NCBI RefSeq assembly: GCF_002934065.1
Contig: NZ_CP018049.1
Coordinates: 5,640,501 to 5,704,500 of the forward strand
DNA length: 64,000 nucleotides
Direction of reading: 5' to 3'
Source: Pseudomonas orientalis
Lineage (GTDB): Bacteria; Pseudomonadota; Gammaproteobacteria; Pseudomonadales; Pseudomonadaceae
Part shown: positions 42,463 to 50,528 of the stretch, piece after piece
Layout of the letters: each line of letters opens with the position of its first letter
Position numbering within the stretch: the first letter of the stretch is position 1
The notes under the pieces: generated by a model
What the model saw: the letters and a program-made list of their open reading frames with translations, nothing else
What the model was told of the DNA's origin: nothing
Database searches by the model: none
Made by a program: the position numbers and the translations under genes

Positions 42463-43836
42463 TTACTTGAATGCGTAGGTGTAGCTGACGATTACACGGT
42501 TTTCGTCCTGATCGCGCGCGGCAGCAACATCGTTGCGCCACATGGCGTTTTTCCAGGCCACGCCGACGTTTTTGAACACGCCTTCCGGAACAACGTACGC
42601 AACAGTAATGTCACGTTCCCACTCGGACTGGCCGGTAAACTCGGCACGGCTACCGTTGACGGTGTCGATGTCAGTACCTTTTAGGTACACAACACCAGCG
42701 GTCAAGCCAGGCACGCCAACCTTGGCGAAGTCGTAGGAGTAACGAGCCTGCCAGGTACGTTCGCCAGCACGGGCGAACTTGGCGATTTGCATGTCGGTAG
42801 TAATGTAGGCCGACGAGCCGTCACCCTGGTTCAACCAAGGGAAATCGCTGCTGCCGTTGCTGACCTGGTAACCACCACCGAAGGTATGACCGGCAACGGT
42901 GTACAGGAACAGGCCGCTGTACAGGTTGTTGTCAACCTTGCCACGACCGGAGTTGACACCGCTGTAGTTGCCCGAGGAGAAGTAGGCGGACTCATGGCCG
43001 TTCTTACCGTCATCGGAGCTGTTGAAGTAACGCAGGTCAGACTTCAGCACGCCAGGACCGATGGCCCAGTTATGGGTCAGGCCCAGGAAGTGCTGCTTGT
43101 AGAAATCTTCCAGATTGCCGTAGTAGTACTGGGCAGTCAGATCCTTGGTGATCTTGTAGTCACCACCGGCGTAGTAGAACTTGTTGCTGTCACGCCAGTT
43201 GACGCCACGGGAGTTGGCACCAGAAATCGACAGGTTGTCGACGTTGCTGGAGTTACGACCTTTGGCTTTTTCGATCTGACCGGCAACCAGTGTCAGGTCT
43301 TTGTTGAGATCGTTGCTGGTGATCTGGCCACCCTGGAAGGTCTGCGGCAGCAGACGACCGTCGTTGGTCACGATTACCGGCAGCTTGGGCTGCAGCGTGC
43401 CCAGCTTCAGTTCGGTCTGGGATATCTTGGCTTTGGCGGTCAGGCCCAGGCTCGAGTAGTTATCAACGGCTTCGCCATTGGACTTGCTCGGGAACACGGT
43501 GCCGCCGTAGGAGCTGGCCGTGGCGCCATTGGTGCCGCCGCCGGAATCCAGGCGAACACCCAGCAGGCCGATGGCGTCGAGACCAAAACCTACGGTGCCT
43601 TGGGTGTAACCGGAGATGAAGCGCAGGTCAAAGCCCTGGCCCCATTCTTCCTGCTTGTTTTGAACACCGGCGCGCTTGTTGGCAGCAGTACCTGCGGCCG
43701 AGTCACGGTTGTCAGTGTTGATGTAGAAGTTACGCAGACCCAGCGTTACTTTACTGTCATCGATGAAACCGGCAGCGCCTGCTTGCTGGGCGATTGCGCC
43801 CAACGCTACAGCCACAGCCAAGGTGGACTTCTTCAT
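42463..43836 (-). CDS. OprD-family outer-membrane porin
   Basis: A beta-barrel porin of 457 residues. Signal peptide about 1-21 (KKSTLAVAVALGAIAQQAGAA). The mature part starts FIDDSKVTLGLRNFYINTDNRD and alternates short aromatic strands, including QEEWGQGFDLRFISGYTQGTVGFGLDAIGLLG, WRDSNKFYYAGGDYKI and GERTWQARYSYDF. It ends with the C-terminal phenylalanine-type motif (VSYTYAFK), close to the usual OprD end. OprD-family members take up amino acids, peptides or organic acids; the position between lsfA and a tauA-like gene suggests passage of organosulfur compounds, an inference only. Confidence 0.9.
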   Translation of the reverse strand: MKKSTLAVAVALGAIAQQAGAAGFIDDSKVTLGLRNFYINTDNRDSAAGTAANKRAGVQNKQEEWGQGFDLRFISGYTQGTVGFGLDAIGLLGVRLDSGGGTNGATASSYGGTVFPSKSNGEAVDNYSSLGLTAKAKISQTELKLGTLQPKLPVIVTNDGRLLPQTFQGGQITSNDLNKDLTLVAGQIEKAKGRNSSNVDNLSISGANSRGVNWRDSNKFYYAGGDYKITKDLTAQYYYGNLEDFYKQHFLGLTHNWAIGPGVLKSDLRYFNSSDDGKNGHESAYFSSGNYSGVNSGRGKVDNNLYSGLFLYTVAGHTFGGGYQVSNGSSDFPWLNQGDGSSAYITTDMQIAKFARAGERTWQARYSYDFAKVGVPGLTAGVVYLKGTDIDTVNGSRAEFTGQSEWERDITVAYVVPEGVFKNVGVAWKNAMWRNDVAAARDQDENRVIVSYTYAFK

Positions 43837-44206
43837 GTACCGCTCCTCTCATTTCTAATTTTTGTATTTCTTTGGTCTCGGGTCTGACGCCCTCGATCCA
43901 CAGATGCGCGATTAGCGCCAGATAGTGACCACCAAGTCAATCGTAACCTTGTGTGTCTACTACCTTCGTCTAATCGCAGTTGATTTGGTCCCTGCAGGGT
44001 AATGAGTTTTTCATACACCCAAAAAGAATTGTTTCATTCTTTTTCATACGATTCAGGAATAAGCGCGTTCGTGAAACGGACTGGTCAGAGTAGACGAACC
44101 TGTCCATAAGCTAATTCCTAAAGGGTATTTACCAGTGCTTTTTTAGATCGATTAGTGTTGACGTTCGGTTGCATACGTCACTCACGATCAAAAAGGCGAC
44201 GCCATC
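43837..44206. other. Divergent intergenic region, porin/tauA-like gene (370 bp)
   Basis: No gene is seen. It carries AT-rich promoter DNA for both sides. A direct repeat TTTTTCATAC occurs at 44007-44016 and 44040-44049 (33 bp apart, about three helical turns), and overlaps the inverted repeat AAAAAGAAT ... ATTCTTTTT (44021-44044), a possible operator region for the porin or the transporter gene. Confidence 0.6.
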
Positions 44207-45193
44207 ATGGCCAAACGCACATCCTCCCGTCAATTTGTTACAGTTTTTGTATCGGTATTACTTTCTTTTGGTGTCAACGCGGCGAACCTGACTGTCGGCT
44301 ACCAGACCGGCATCGATCCCAGCAAAGTCCCCCAGGCCGACGGCCTCTACGAAAAAGCCATTGGCGAAAAGATCGACTGGCGCCGCTTCAACAGTGGTCC
44401 GGAAGTGGTCACGGCCATCGCTTCCGGCGATGTACAGATCGGCAACCTGGGCTCCAGCCCGCTCGCGGCGGCCGCTTCACGCAATCTGCCGATTGTCGCG
44501 TTTATCGTATCGGCACAAATCAATGCTTCTGAAGCCCTGGTGGTGCGTAACGGCAGCGGTATCGACAAACCCGTCGACCTGATCGGCAAAACCATTGCCA
44601 CGCCGTTCGTCTCGACCTCCCACTACAGCCTGCTGGGTGCACTCAAGCATTGGGGGTTGGACACCCGGCAAGTCAAAGTCGTGAACCTGCAACCGGCCGA
44701 AATCGCCGCCGCGTGGAAACGCGGTGATATTGACGGCGCGTTCGTGTGGTCACCGGCCCTCGGCGAAATCCGCAAGACCGGCAAAACGCTGACAGACGCA
44801 GCGCAGGTGGGTCAGTGGGGTGCGCCCACCTTCGAAGTGTGGGTGGCGCGCAAGGATTTCGCTGAAAAACACCCGGACGTCGTGGCCAAGTTTGCCAAGG
44901 TCACCCTGGACGCATTCGCCGACTATGCCGCACACAAAGACCGTTGGACGGTGGATTCGGAGCCAGTGCAGAAAATCGCCAAATTGACAGGTTCCAATGC
45001 CGCCGATATTCCGGAGTTGTTGGCAGGCACCACCTTTCCGGATGCCCAGGCGCAACAGACTGAGGCACTGCTCAAGGGCGGCACGGCTAAAGCGATTGGG
45101 GAGACGGCAAAGTTCTTGAAGGAGCAGGGCAAGGTGGAGACGGTGTTGCCGGACTACTCGGCCTATGTGACCGATAAATTCATCACAGAATAA
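44207..45193 (+). CDS. tauA: Taurine/sulfonate-type periplasmic binding protein (TauA-like)
   Basis: A periplasmic receptor of 328 residues with signal peptide about 1-25 (FVTVFVSVLLSFGVNAAN). It has NLTVGYQTGIDPSKVPQADGLYEKAIG, GDVQIGNLGSSPLAAAASRNLPI, LIGKTIATPFVSTSHYSLLGALKHWG and WKRGDIDGAFVWSPAL, the TauA pattern. The ABC permease, ATPase and dioxygenase genes (tauBCD) normally following tauA are absent; argA follows on the opposite strand. It therefore either works with a transporter encoded elsewhere or is a remnant. The ATG at 44207 follows an AGG-containing region. Confidence 0.87.
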   Translation: MAKRTSSRQFVTVFVSVLLSFGVNAANLTVGYQTGIDPSKVPQADGLYEKAIGEKIDWRRFNSGPEVVTAIASGDVQIGNLGSSPLAAAASRNLPIVAFIVSAQINASEALVVRNGSGIDKPVDLIGKTIATPFVSTSHYSLLGALKHWGLDTRQVKVVNLQPAEIAAAWKRGDIDGAFVWSPALGEIRKTGKTLTDAAQVGQWGAPTFEVWVARKDFAEKHPDVVAKFAKVTLDAFADYAAHKDRWTVDSEPVQKIAKLTGSNAADIPELLAGTTFPDAQAQQTEALLKGGTAKAIGETAKFLKEQGKVETVLPDYSAYVTDKFITE

Positions 45194-45205
45194 ACGCAGT
45201 CCAAT

Positions 45206-45292
45206 GTGGGAGGGGGCTTGCCCCCGATAGCGGTGGGTCAGTTAACTAATAAGTCACTGACAGACCGCGATCGGGGGCAAGCCCCCTCCCAC
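45206..45292. repeat. REPIN 14, tauA/argA convergent junction
   Basis: A canonical head-to-head REP pair beginning 13 bp after the tauA-like stop, where tauBC would be expected. Confidence 0.92.
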
Positions 45293-45322
45293 ATTAGATA
45301 TGTATCGTTTGCCAGGCCGGGT

Positions 45323-46621
45323 TTACAAAGCCTTCTCGAAAATTTTCGAGTTGCGCTGATAGTTGTACAGCGACGCTCGCGCCGACGGCAGGCGGTCCAC
45401 GCTGCTCGGCACGAAGCCGCGCTCACGGAACCAGTGGGCGGTGCGGGTGGTGAGGACGAACAAGGTCTTCAAACCCTGCGCCCGGGCCCGGGTCTGGATG
45501 CGCTCAAGCAACACATCGCCCCGTGCGCCATGGCGGTATTCCGGATTCACCGCCAGGCACGCCAGTTCACCCGCATCCGAATCCGCGATCTGATACAGCG
45601 CCGCGCAGGCGATGATCATCCCTTCGCGCTCGACCACGCTGAACTGCTCGATCTCGCGCTCCAGCACTTCGCGCGAGCGACGCACCAGGATGCCCTGCTC
45701 TTCCAGCGGGCTGATCAGGTCGAGCAAACCGCCGACGTCCTCGATCGCCGCTTCGCGCACCAGTTCGAATTGCTCCTGGGCGACCAGCGTACCGCCGCCA
45801 TCGCGGGTGAACAGTTCGGTGAGCAAGGCGCCGTCTTCGACATAGCTGACAATATGGCTGCGCCCTACTCCGCCACGGCAGGCCTCGGCGGCGGCATCGA
45901 GCAGCTCGGCCTGGTAGTTGCTGCCCAGACGTTGCAGGTGGGCCGGCACTTGCTGCGGCCGCAGCTCGCGCACCAAACGGCCGTTTTCATCGATAAGACC
46001 GAGATCGGCGCCGAACAGCAGCAATTTGTCGGCACCCAGGTCGATGGCGGCGCGGGTGGCGACGTCTTCGCAGGCCAGGTTGAAGATTTCACCGGTGGGC
46101 GAATAACCCAACGGCGACAACAGCACGATGGAGCGCTCGTCCAGCAGGCGGCCGATGCCTTTGCGGTCGACCCGGCGCACTTCGCCGGTGTGGTGATAGT
46201 CCACGCCTTTGAGCACACCGATTGGCCGCGCCGTCACCAGGTTGCCGCTGGCCACCCGCAGGCGCGAGCCCTGCATGGGCGATGAGGCCATGTCCATGGA
46301 CAGACGCGCTTCGATGGCGATACGCAGGTGCCCCACCGCGTCGATCACGCACTCCAGGGTTGCCGCATCGGTAATGCGTAAGCCGTCGTGATAAGCCGGA
46401 ACCAGGCCGCGCGCTTCAAGGCGGGCTTCGATTTGCGGACGCGAGCCGTGGACCAGTACCAGTCGCACACCCAGGCTGTGCAACAGCACCAGGTCGTGGA
46501 CGATATTGCCGAAATTCGGGTGTTCCACACCATCGCCGGGCAGCATGACCACAAAGGTGCAGTCGCGGTGAGCGTTGATGTAGGGCGAAGCGTGACGAAG
46601 CCAATTAACGTAGTCGGGCAT
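45323..46621 (-). CDS. argA: N-acetylglutamate synthase
   Basis: Acetylates glutamate with acetyl-CoA, the first step of arginine biosynthesis. 432 residues, as usual for pseudomonads. The N-terminal amino-acid-kinase fold (about 1-290, MLPGDGVEHPNFGNIVHDLVLL, LVLVHGSRPQIEARL) is a regulatory/arginine-binding domain. The C-terminal GNAT domain has CAALYQIADSDAGELACLAVNPEYRHGARGDVLLERI, where RHGARG is the acetyl-CoA pyrophosphate loop. Start: ATG at 46621 (MPDYVNWLRHA). It follows argE on the same strand with 135 bp between them. Confidence 0.94.
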   Translation of the reverse strand: MPDYVNWLRHASPYINAHRDCTFVVMLPGDGVEHPNFGNIVHDLVLLHSLGVRLVLVHGSRPQIEARLEARGLVPAYHDGLRITDAATLECVIDAVGHLRIAIEARLSMDMASSPMQGSRLRVASGNLVTARPIGVLKGVDYHHTGEVRRVDRKGIGRLLDERSIVLLSPLGYSPTGEIFNLACEDVATRAAIDLGADKLLLFGADLGLIDENGRLVRELRPQQVPAHLQRLGSNYQAELLDAAAEACRGGVGRSHIVSYVEDGALLTELFTRDGGGTLVAQEQFELVREAAIEDVGGLLDLISPLEEQGILVRRSREVLEREIEQFSVVEREGMIIACAALYQIADSDAGELACLAVNPEYRHGARGDVLLERIQTRARAQGLKTLFVLTTRTAHWFRERGFVPSSVDRLPSARASLYNYQRNSKIFEKAL

Positions 46622-46756
46622 AACACCTGGGCCTGTAATAAAAAGCAGCCAAAAAGGGATCAATCGTGAAAGCGCACAGCGGGCTGATGGTTATCGTCGG
46701 AACAGGCTTGGCGACACGCTCACTCTCCTTCTATGTACGAACAGGCAGGGGTTAAT

Positions 46757-47905
46757 TTATGCGGGTTTCAGGCAGTAATGTTCGATCAGTTCCCGCAATA
46801 GACGCACTGTAGGCGTCAAGCGTGACATTTCGAGGTATTCGCCCGGCTGGTGCGCACAGGCAATATCGCCAGGGCCAAGCACCAGGGTTTCGCAACCAAG
46901 GCGCTGAAGATAAGGCGCTTCGGTGCCGAACGCCACCGCTTCGGCGCGATGACCGGTCAAACGCTCTGCGACCCGCACCAGTTCGGCGTCTTCCGGCTGT
47001 TCGAACGGCGGCACTTCGGGGAACAGCGGCGCGTAGTCGATCTTGACCTGATGACGCTCGGCCAGGGGTTGCAGCTTCTGCCGGATGGCGTCGCGCAGGA
47101 CCTGCGGGTCCATGCCCGGCAACGGCCGCAGGTCGAATTCCAGGGAGCATTGGCCGCAGATGCGGTTGGGGTTGTCGCCGCCATGGATACAGCCAAAGTT
47201 CATGGTCGGCTGCGGCACGCTGAACTGCGGGTTGCGGTATTCGCGTTGCCAGGCCAGACGCAGGCCGCGCAGTTCGCCGATGGCGTCGTGCATGGCTTCG
47301 AGGGCGCTGTGGCCCAGGCTCGGGTCCGATGAATGGCCGCTTTGGCCAAGAATGTCGATGCGCTCCATCATCACGCCTTTGTGCAGGCGGATCGGCTTGA
47401 GACCGGTCGGCTCGCCGATCACCGCCGCGCGGCCCAGCGGGCGTCCGGCTTCGGCCAATGCGCGAGCGCCGGACATGGAGCTTTCCTCATCGCACGTGGC
47501 GAGGATCAGCAACGGTTGCTTGAACGGTTGATCCAGCAGCGGCAACACGGCTTCGATGACCAGGGCGAAGAAGCCCTTCATGTCGCAACTGCCCAGTCCT
47601 ACCCAGCGGCCGTCGACTTCCGTCAGCTTGAGCGGATCGGTTTTCCACAATGCCGCGTCGTAGGGCACCGTGTCGCTGTGACCGGCCAGCACCAGGCCGC
47701 CGGGGCCGCTGCCAAAGCTGGCCAGCAGGTTGAATTTGCCGGGGCTGACGTGCTGGATGTCGATGGCAAAGCCCAGGTCGCCCAGCCAGGTGGCGAGCAG
47801 ATCGATCACCGGGCGGTTGGTCTGATCCAGCGACGCTTGAGTGCAACTGACCGACGGCGCGGCAATCAACGCGGCGAACTGCTCTTTCATGGACGGTAAC
47901 GGCAT
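46757..47905 (-). CDS. argE: N-acetylornithine deacetylase
   Basis: A zinc metallopeptidase-family enzyme (M20) that hydrolyses N2-acetylornithine to ornithine. 382 residues. Metal ligands: LVLAGHSDTVPYD (H, D; about 80-92), GLGSCDMKGFFALV (the bridging aspartate), TCDEESSMSGARAL (E pair), and the late GPGDIACAHQPGEYL histidine. The dimerisation domain includes GQSGHSSDPSLGHSA. Start ATG 47905 (MPLPSMKEQ); the ATG at 47890 is an alternative. Pseudomonads generally make ornithine by ArgJ, so ArgE may act as an auxiliary or on other N-acyl amino acids. Confidence 0.9.
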   Translation of the reverse strand: MPLPSMKEQFAALIAAPSVSCTQASLDQTNRPVIDLLATWLGDLGFAIDIQHVSPGKFNLLASFGSGPGGLVLAGHSDTVPYDAALWKTDPLKLTEVDGRWVGLGSCDMKGFFALVIEAVLPLLDQPFKQPLLILATCDEESSMSGARALAEAGRPLGRAAVIGEPTGLKPIRLHKGVMMERIDILGQSGHSSDPSLGHSALEAMHDAIGELRGLRLAWQREYRNPQFSVPQPTMNFGCIHGGDNPNRICGQCSLEFDLRPLPGMDPQVLRDAIRQKLQPLAERHQVKIDYAPLFPEVPPFEQPEDAELVRVAERLTGHRAEAVAFGTEAPYLQRLGCETLVLGPGDIACAHQPGEYLEMSRLTPTVRLLRELIEHYCLKPA

Positions 47906-48062
47906 ACGCGGTCTCCCACTTCCCGGATGAGCCCCACTATAGAGCCATCTGCACGACACAATAAACCGTTGCGGCACGTTGCCGGGCTCAGTCCTGTACA
48001 CTGCACGACCTTGGCAGCCACACTTTTCCCCGGCTGCGCTCCCGATCCTGGATTTTCCGGCC

Positions 48063-49430
48063 ATGCAGAAAGAAACCGAAATCAAGCTCCGCGTCAGCCG
48101 CGAAACACTCGCCGCGCTGCGTGAGCACCCGCTACTGAAAAAACGCAACAAAAGTGGCTGGGAACGCCGTGAGTTGATGAATCAGTACTTCGACACCCCC
48201 GAACGCGACCTGGCCCAGGCCAAGGTGGCCCTGCGCCTGCGCAAGGATGGTGACGACATCATCCAGACCCTCAAGACCCGCGGCCAGAGTGTTGCCGGCT
48301 TGTCGGAACGCAACGAATACAACTGGGACCTGCCCAAAGCCAAGCTCGACGTGAAGAAGCTCGACGGCGAGTGCTGGCCCGAGCAACTGGCCGAGCTGGA
48401 CAAAAAGACCCTCAAGCCGATCTTTACCACCGACTTCGTGCGCGAACGCGCCGAAATCGCCTGGGGTCGCGGCAAGGCCAAGGTGGTGATCGAAGCCGCC
48501 CTGGACCTGGGCCATGTGGTGGTCGGCAAGCAGAAGGAAGAAATCTGCGAGCTGGAACTGGAACTGCGCGAAGGCGAACCGGCAGCCCTGCTGGAACTGG
48601 CCGCCGAACTGGCGGCAACCCTGGCGCTGATGCCGTGTGACATCAGCAAGGCCGAACGTGGCTATCGCCTGTACGACGCCAGCAGCTATTCCCTGAGCCT
48701 GCCGGCACCGCAGATTCAAGCCGAAATGCCGTTGGACGACGCCTTCGCTGCGATCATGTGGCATCTGCTGGGCAGCAGCCAGCGCCTGGCCGAGCAATAT
48801 CGCTTCAATGGACACTGGCGTCTGTTGCAGGACTGGGTCGAGAACCTCGGCGAGTTGCGCGCCCTGATCGGCAGCCTCGGCCAGGCCGCGCCGCGCCAAT
48901 CCACCAGCGAGTTGCGCAGTGCCCTGGATGCGTTGCTGGAAGACTGGCGCCCGCTGGTCCAGGCCGGTGACGATGATGAAGACATTCGCAAAGCCGCACC
49001 GGAGCAGTTCGTTGAAGAATTGCAGGATGTGCGCTGGGGCCTGTTCTCCCTGAACACCTCGCGCTGGCTGCTGGCCCGCACCTGGACCGAAGCGCGCAAC
49101 GTGCGTGGCAACCGTCAGGGCGCAGCGCAGATCACCAACTGGCTACCGCGCCTGCTGGCCGATGACGCCGTTGCCCTGCAACTGCCGCGTTACCAGCAGC
49201 AGCCCGAAGACCTGGCCGAGCAATTGCCGCGCATCGAACGCATCCAGGCCTGGCTGCACCATGCGCGCCACGTGGTGGACATTCCGGAACTGGACCGCTT
49301 GTACGGCGAGCTGAACAAGCTGGCGCACCTGGCCAACCAGCCGATTACCGATGAGTCGCTGGATGCGCGGATGCACCAGGCGATTGCGGTGTATCAGAAT
49401 CGGGCCTGGAAGACCTTACTGCGTCTGTAA
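48063..49430 (+). CDS. CYTH-CHAD domain protein (inorganic triphosphatase YgiF-like)
   Basis: A two-domain protein of 455 residues. The CYTH domain (about 1-200) starts with the metal/phosphate signature ETEIKLRV (ExExK), followed by RELMNQYFDTPERDLAQAKVALRLRKDGD and the tunnel-forming strands AEIAWGRGKAKVVIEAALDLG. The CHAD domain (about 220-455) is a helical domain with conserved basic residues thought to bind polyphosphate. E. coli YgiF is an inorganic triphosphatase. Start: ATG at 48063; the frame is open upstream but lacks the motif. A REPIN begins 8 bp after the stop. Confidence 0.92.
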   Translation: MQKETEIKLRVSRETLAALREHPLLKKRNKSGWERRELMNQYFDTPERDLAQAKVALRLRKDGDDIIQTLKTRGQSVAGLSERNEYNWDLPKAKLDVKKLDGECWPEQLAELDKKTLKPIFTTDFVRERAEIAWGRGKAKVVIEAALDLGHVVVGKQKEEICELELELREGEPAALLELAAELAATLALMPCDISKAERGYRLYDASSYSLSLPAPQIQAEMPLDDAFAAIMWHLLGSSQRLAEQYRFNGHWRLLQDWVENLGELRALIGSLGQAAPRQSTSELRSALDALLEDWRPLVQAGDDDEDIRKAAPEQFVEELQDVRWGLFSLNTSRWLLARTWTEARNVRGNRQGAAQITNWLPRLLADDAVALQLPRYQQQPEDLAEQLPRIERIQAWLHHARHVVDIPELDRLYGELNKLAHLANQPITDESLDARMHQAIAVYQNRAWKTLLRL

Positions 49431-49437
49431 TACCGCC

Positions 49438-49501
49438 ATCGGGGGCAAGCCCCCTCCCACAGGGAAATGCATTCCAATGTGGGAGGGGGCTTGCCCCCGA
49501 T
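49438..49501. repeat. REPIN 15 (outward orientation), CYTH-CHAD/Lrp convergent junction
   Basis: Outward-type REP pair with a short 18 bp spacer (from CCCAC to GTGGG), packed almost directly between the CYTH-CHAD stop and the Lrp regulator stop. Confidence 0.92.
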
Positions 49502-49514
49502 GAGGCCGGCTCTG

Positions 49515-49985
49515 TCAGCGCAATACTGGCAGGCTGGTGGTGGACTTGATCTCCGACAAAGCCACAATCGAATTGACCTCCTGGATCCCCGGCACCATCG
49601 ACAACTTGTCAAAGAAAAACCGCTCGTACGCCTCGATGTCCGACGCAACAATGCGCAATAAAAAATCCACCGCCCCCATCAGCACGTAACACTCCAGCAC
49701 TTCCGGAAAGCCACGAATCGCCTCGGTGAACTCGGTGAAGTTGGATCGACCGTGGGCGTTGAGTTTGACCTCGGCGAAGATCTGCGTGTTGAGGCCGATT
49801 TTCTTGCGGTCCAGCAGCGTCACCTGGCCGCGAATCACGCCCTCTTCCTTCAACCGCTGGATGCGCCGCCAGCAGGGCGACTGGGACAGGCCGACCTGTT
49901 CGGCGATCTGCGCGCTGGAGAGCGACGCGTCCTCTTGCAGCAGGGCCAGGATACGGCGGTCATACACGTCCAACTCACTGTGCAT
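49515..49985 (-). CDS. Lrp/AsnC-family transcriptional regulator
   Basis: A 156-residue regulator: N-terminal HTH (about 1-60, ELDVYDRRILALLQEDASLSS, then SQSPCWRRIQRLKEEGVI) and a C-terminal RAM/ACT-like effector domain (EVKLNAHGRSNFTEFTEAI, VLECYVLMGAVDFLLRIVASD) with the typical GxxDF/L element. It probably senses an amino acid. It is divergent from a small protein gene; the intergenic inverted repeat TTGAAT-N6-ATTCAA is a candidate site for autoregulation and control of that gene. Confidence 0.92.
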   Translation of the reverse strand: MHSELDVYDRRILALLQEDASLSSAQIAEQVGLSQSPCWRRIQRLKEEGVIRGQVTLLDRKKIGLNTQIFAEVKLNAHGRSNFTEFTEAIRGFPEVLECYVLMGAVDFLLRIVASDIEAYERFFFDKLSMVPGIQEVNSIVALSEIKSTTSLPVLR

Positions 49986-50010
49986 AAAAATACCTTCTAT
50001 GGCGCTTATC

Positions 50011-50028
50011 TTGAATTATATGATTCAA
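50011..50028. promoter_or_regulatory. Inverted repeat between the Lrp-type regulator and the divergent small protein gene
   Basis: TTGAAT-TATATG-ATTCAA is perfectly symmetric in its arms and AT-rich, 26 bp from the regulator's start codon. Lrp-type proteins often bind such sites in divergent promoters. The binding partner is inferred from position. Confidence 0.5.
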
Positions 50029-50112
50029 TTTTGTGCGATTCATGCGCATCTTAGATAAGAAATCTCCCAAGGCGAATGTAAAAATTTCTCCAGTCGAATC
50101 TGGAGAGTCAGC

Positions 50113-50496
50113 ATGCACGCCGTCGAAACCGTCCACCCTGTCACCCGCGCCGATGCGTGGGCTGTCGATAGCCTCCAGTGCGAGGCCCATTATCGGATTG
50201 CCGCAGAGGCGGAACCGGACGTGCTGTGCCGGGTACTCAATTACTTCGCGCTGCAATTTCTCACGCCCAGCCAGGTGATCGTGAACAGGCAAGACGACCT
50301 GCTGCATATCGACATCGTGATGGACGGCCTGAGCTGGCATCGCGCCCAGGTGATCGGTGAAAAGTTTCGAAACCTGATCAGCGTGTGTTCCGTCGAGCTG
50401 TGGCCGGCAGGTAGCGCGCGGCCCCACGCCGTGGTGGCAGCCTCTCGGCAAAAGCCTGCAATACACGCCCAGGGAGAATGTTCAGAAGCTGGCTAG
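50113..50496 (+). CDS. Small hypothetical protein with an ACT-like region, divergent from the Lrp regulator
   Basis: A 127-residue protein. The central segment LCRVLNYFALQFLTPSQVIVNRQDDLLHIDIVMDGLSWHRAQVIGEKFRNLISVCSVEL has the alternating helix/strand pattern and spacing of an ACT domain (inferred by eye, not tested). The C-terminal 25 residues are low-complexity. No signal peptide. GGAGAG precedes the ATG by 8 bases. It may be the target of the divergent regulator, perhaps an amino-acid sensor itself. The GspE-like gene starts 33 bp downstream. Confidence 0.65.
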   Translation: MHAVETVHPVTRADAWAVDSLQCEAHYRIAAEAEPDVLCRVLNYFALQFLTPSQVIVNRQDDLLHIDIVMDGLSWHRAQVIGEKFRNLISVCSVELWPAGSARPHAVVAASRQKPAIHAQGECSEAG

Positions 50497-50528
50497 CCTG
50501 GGATTACACCCCGACGCCAGGAACCTCC

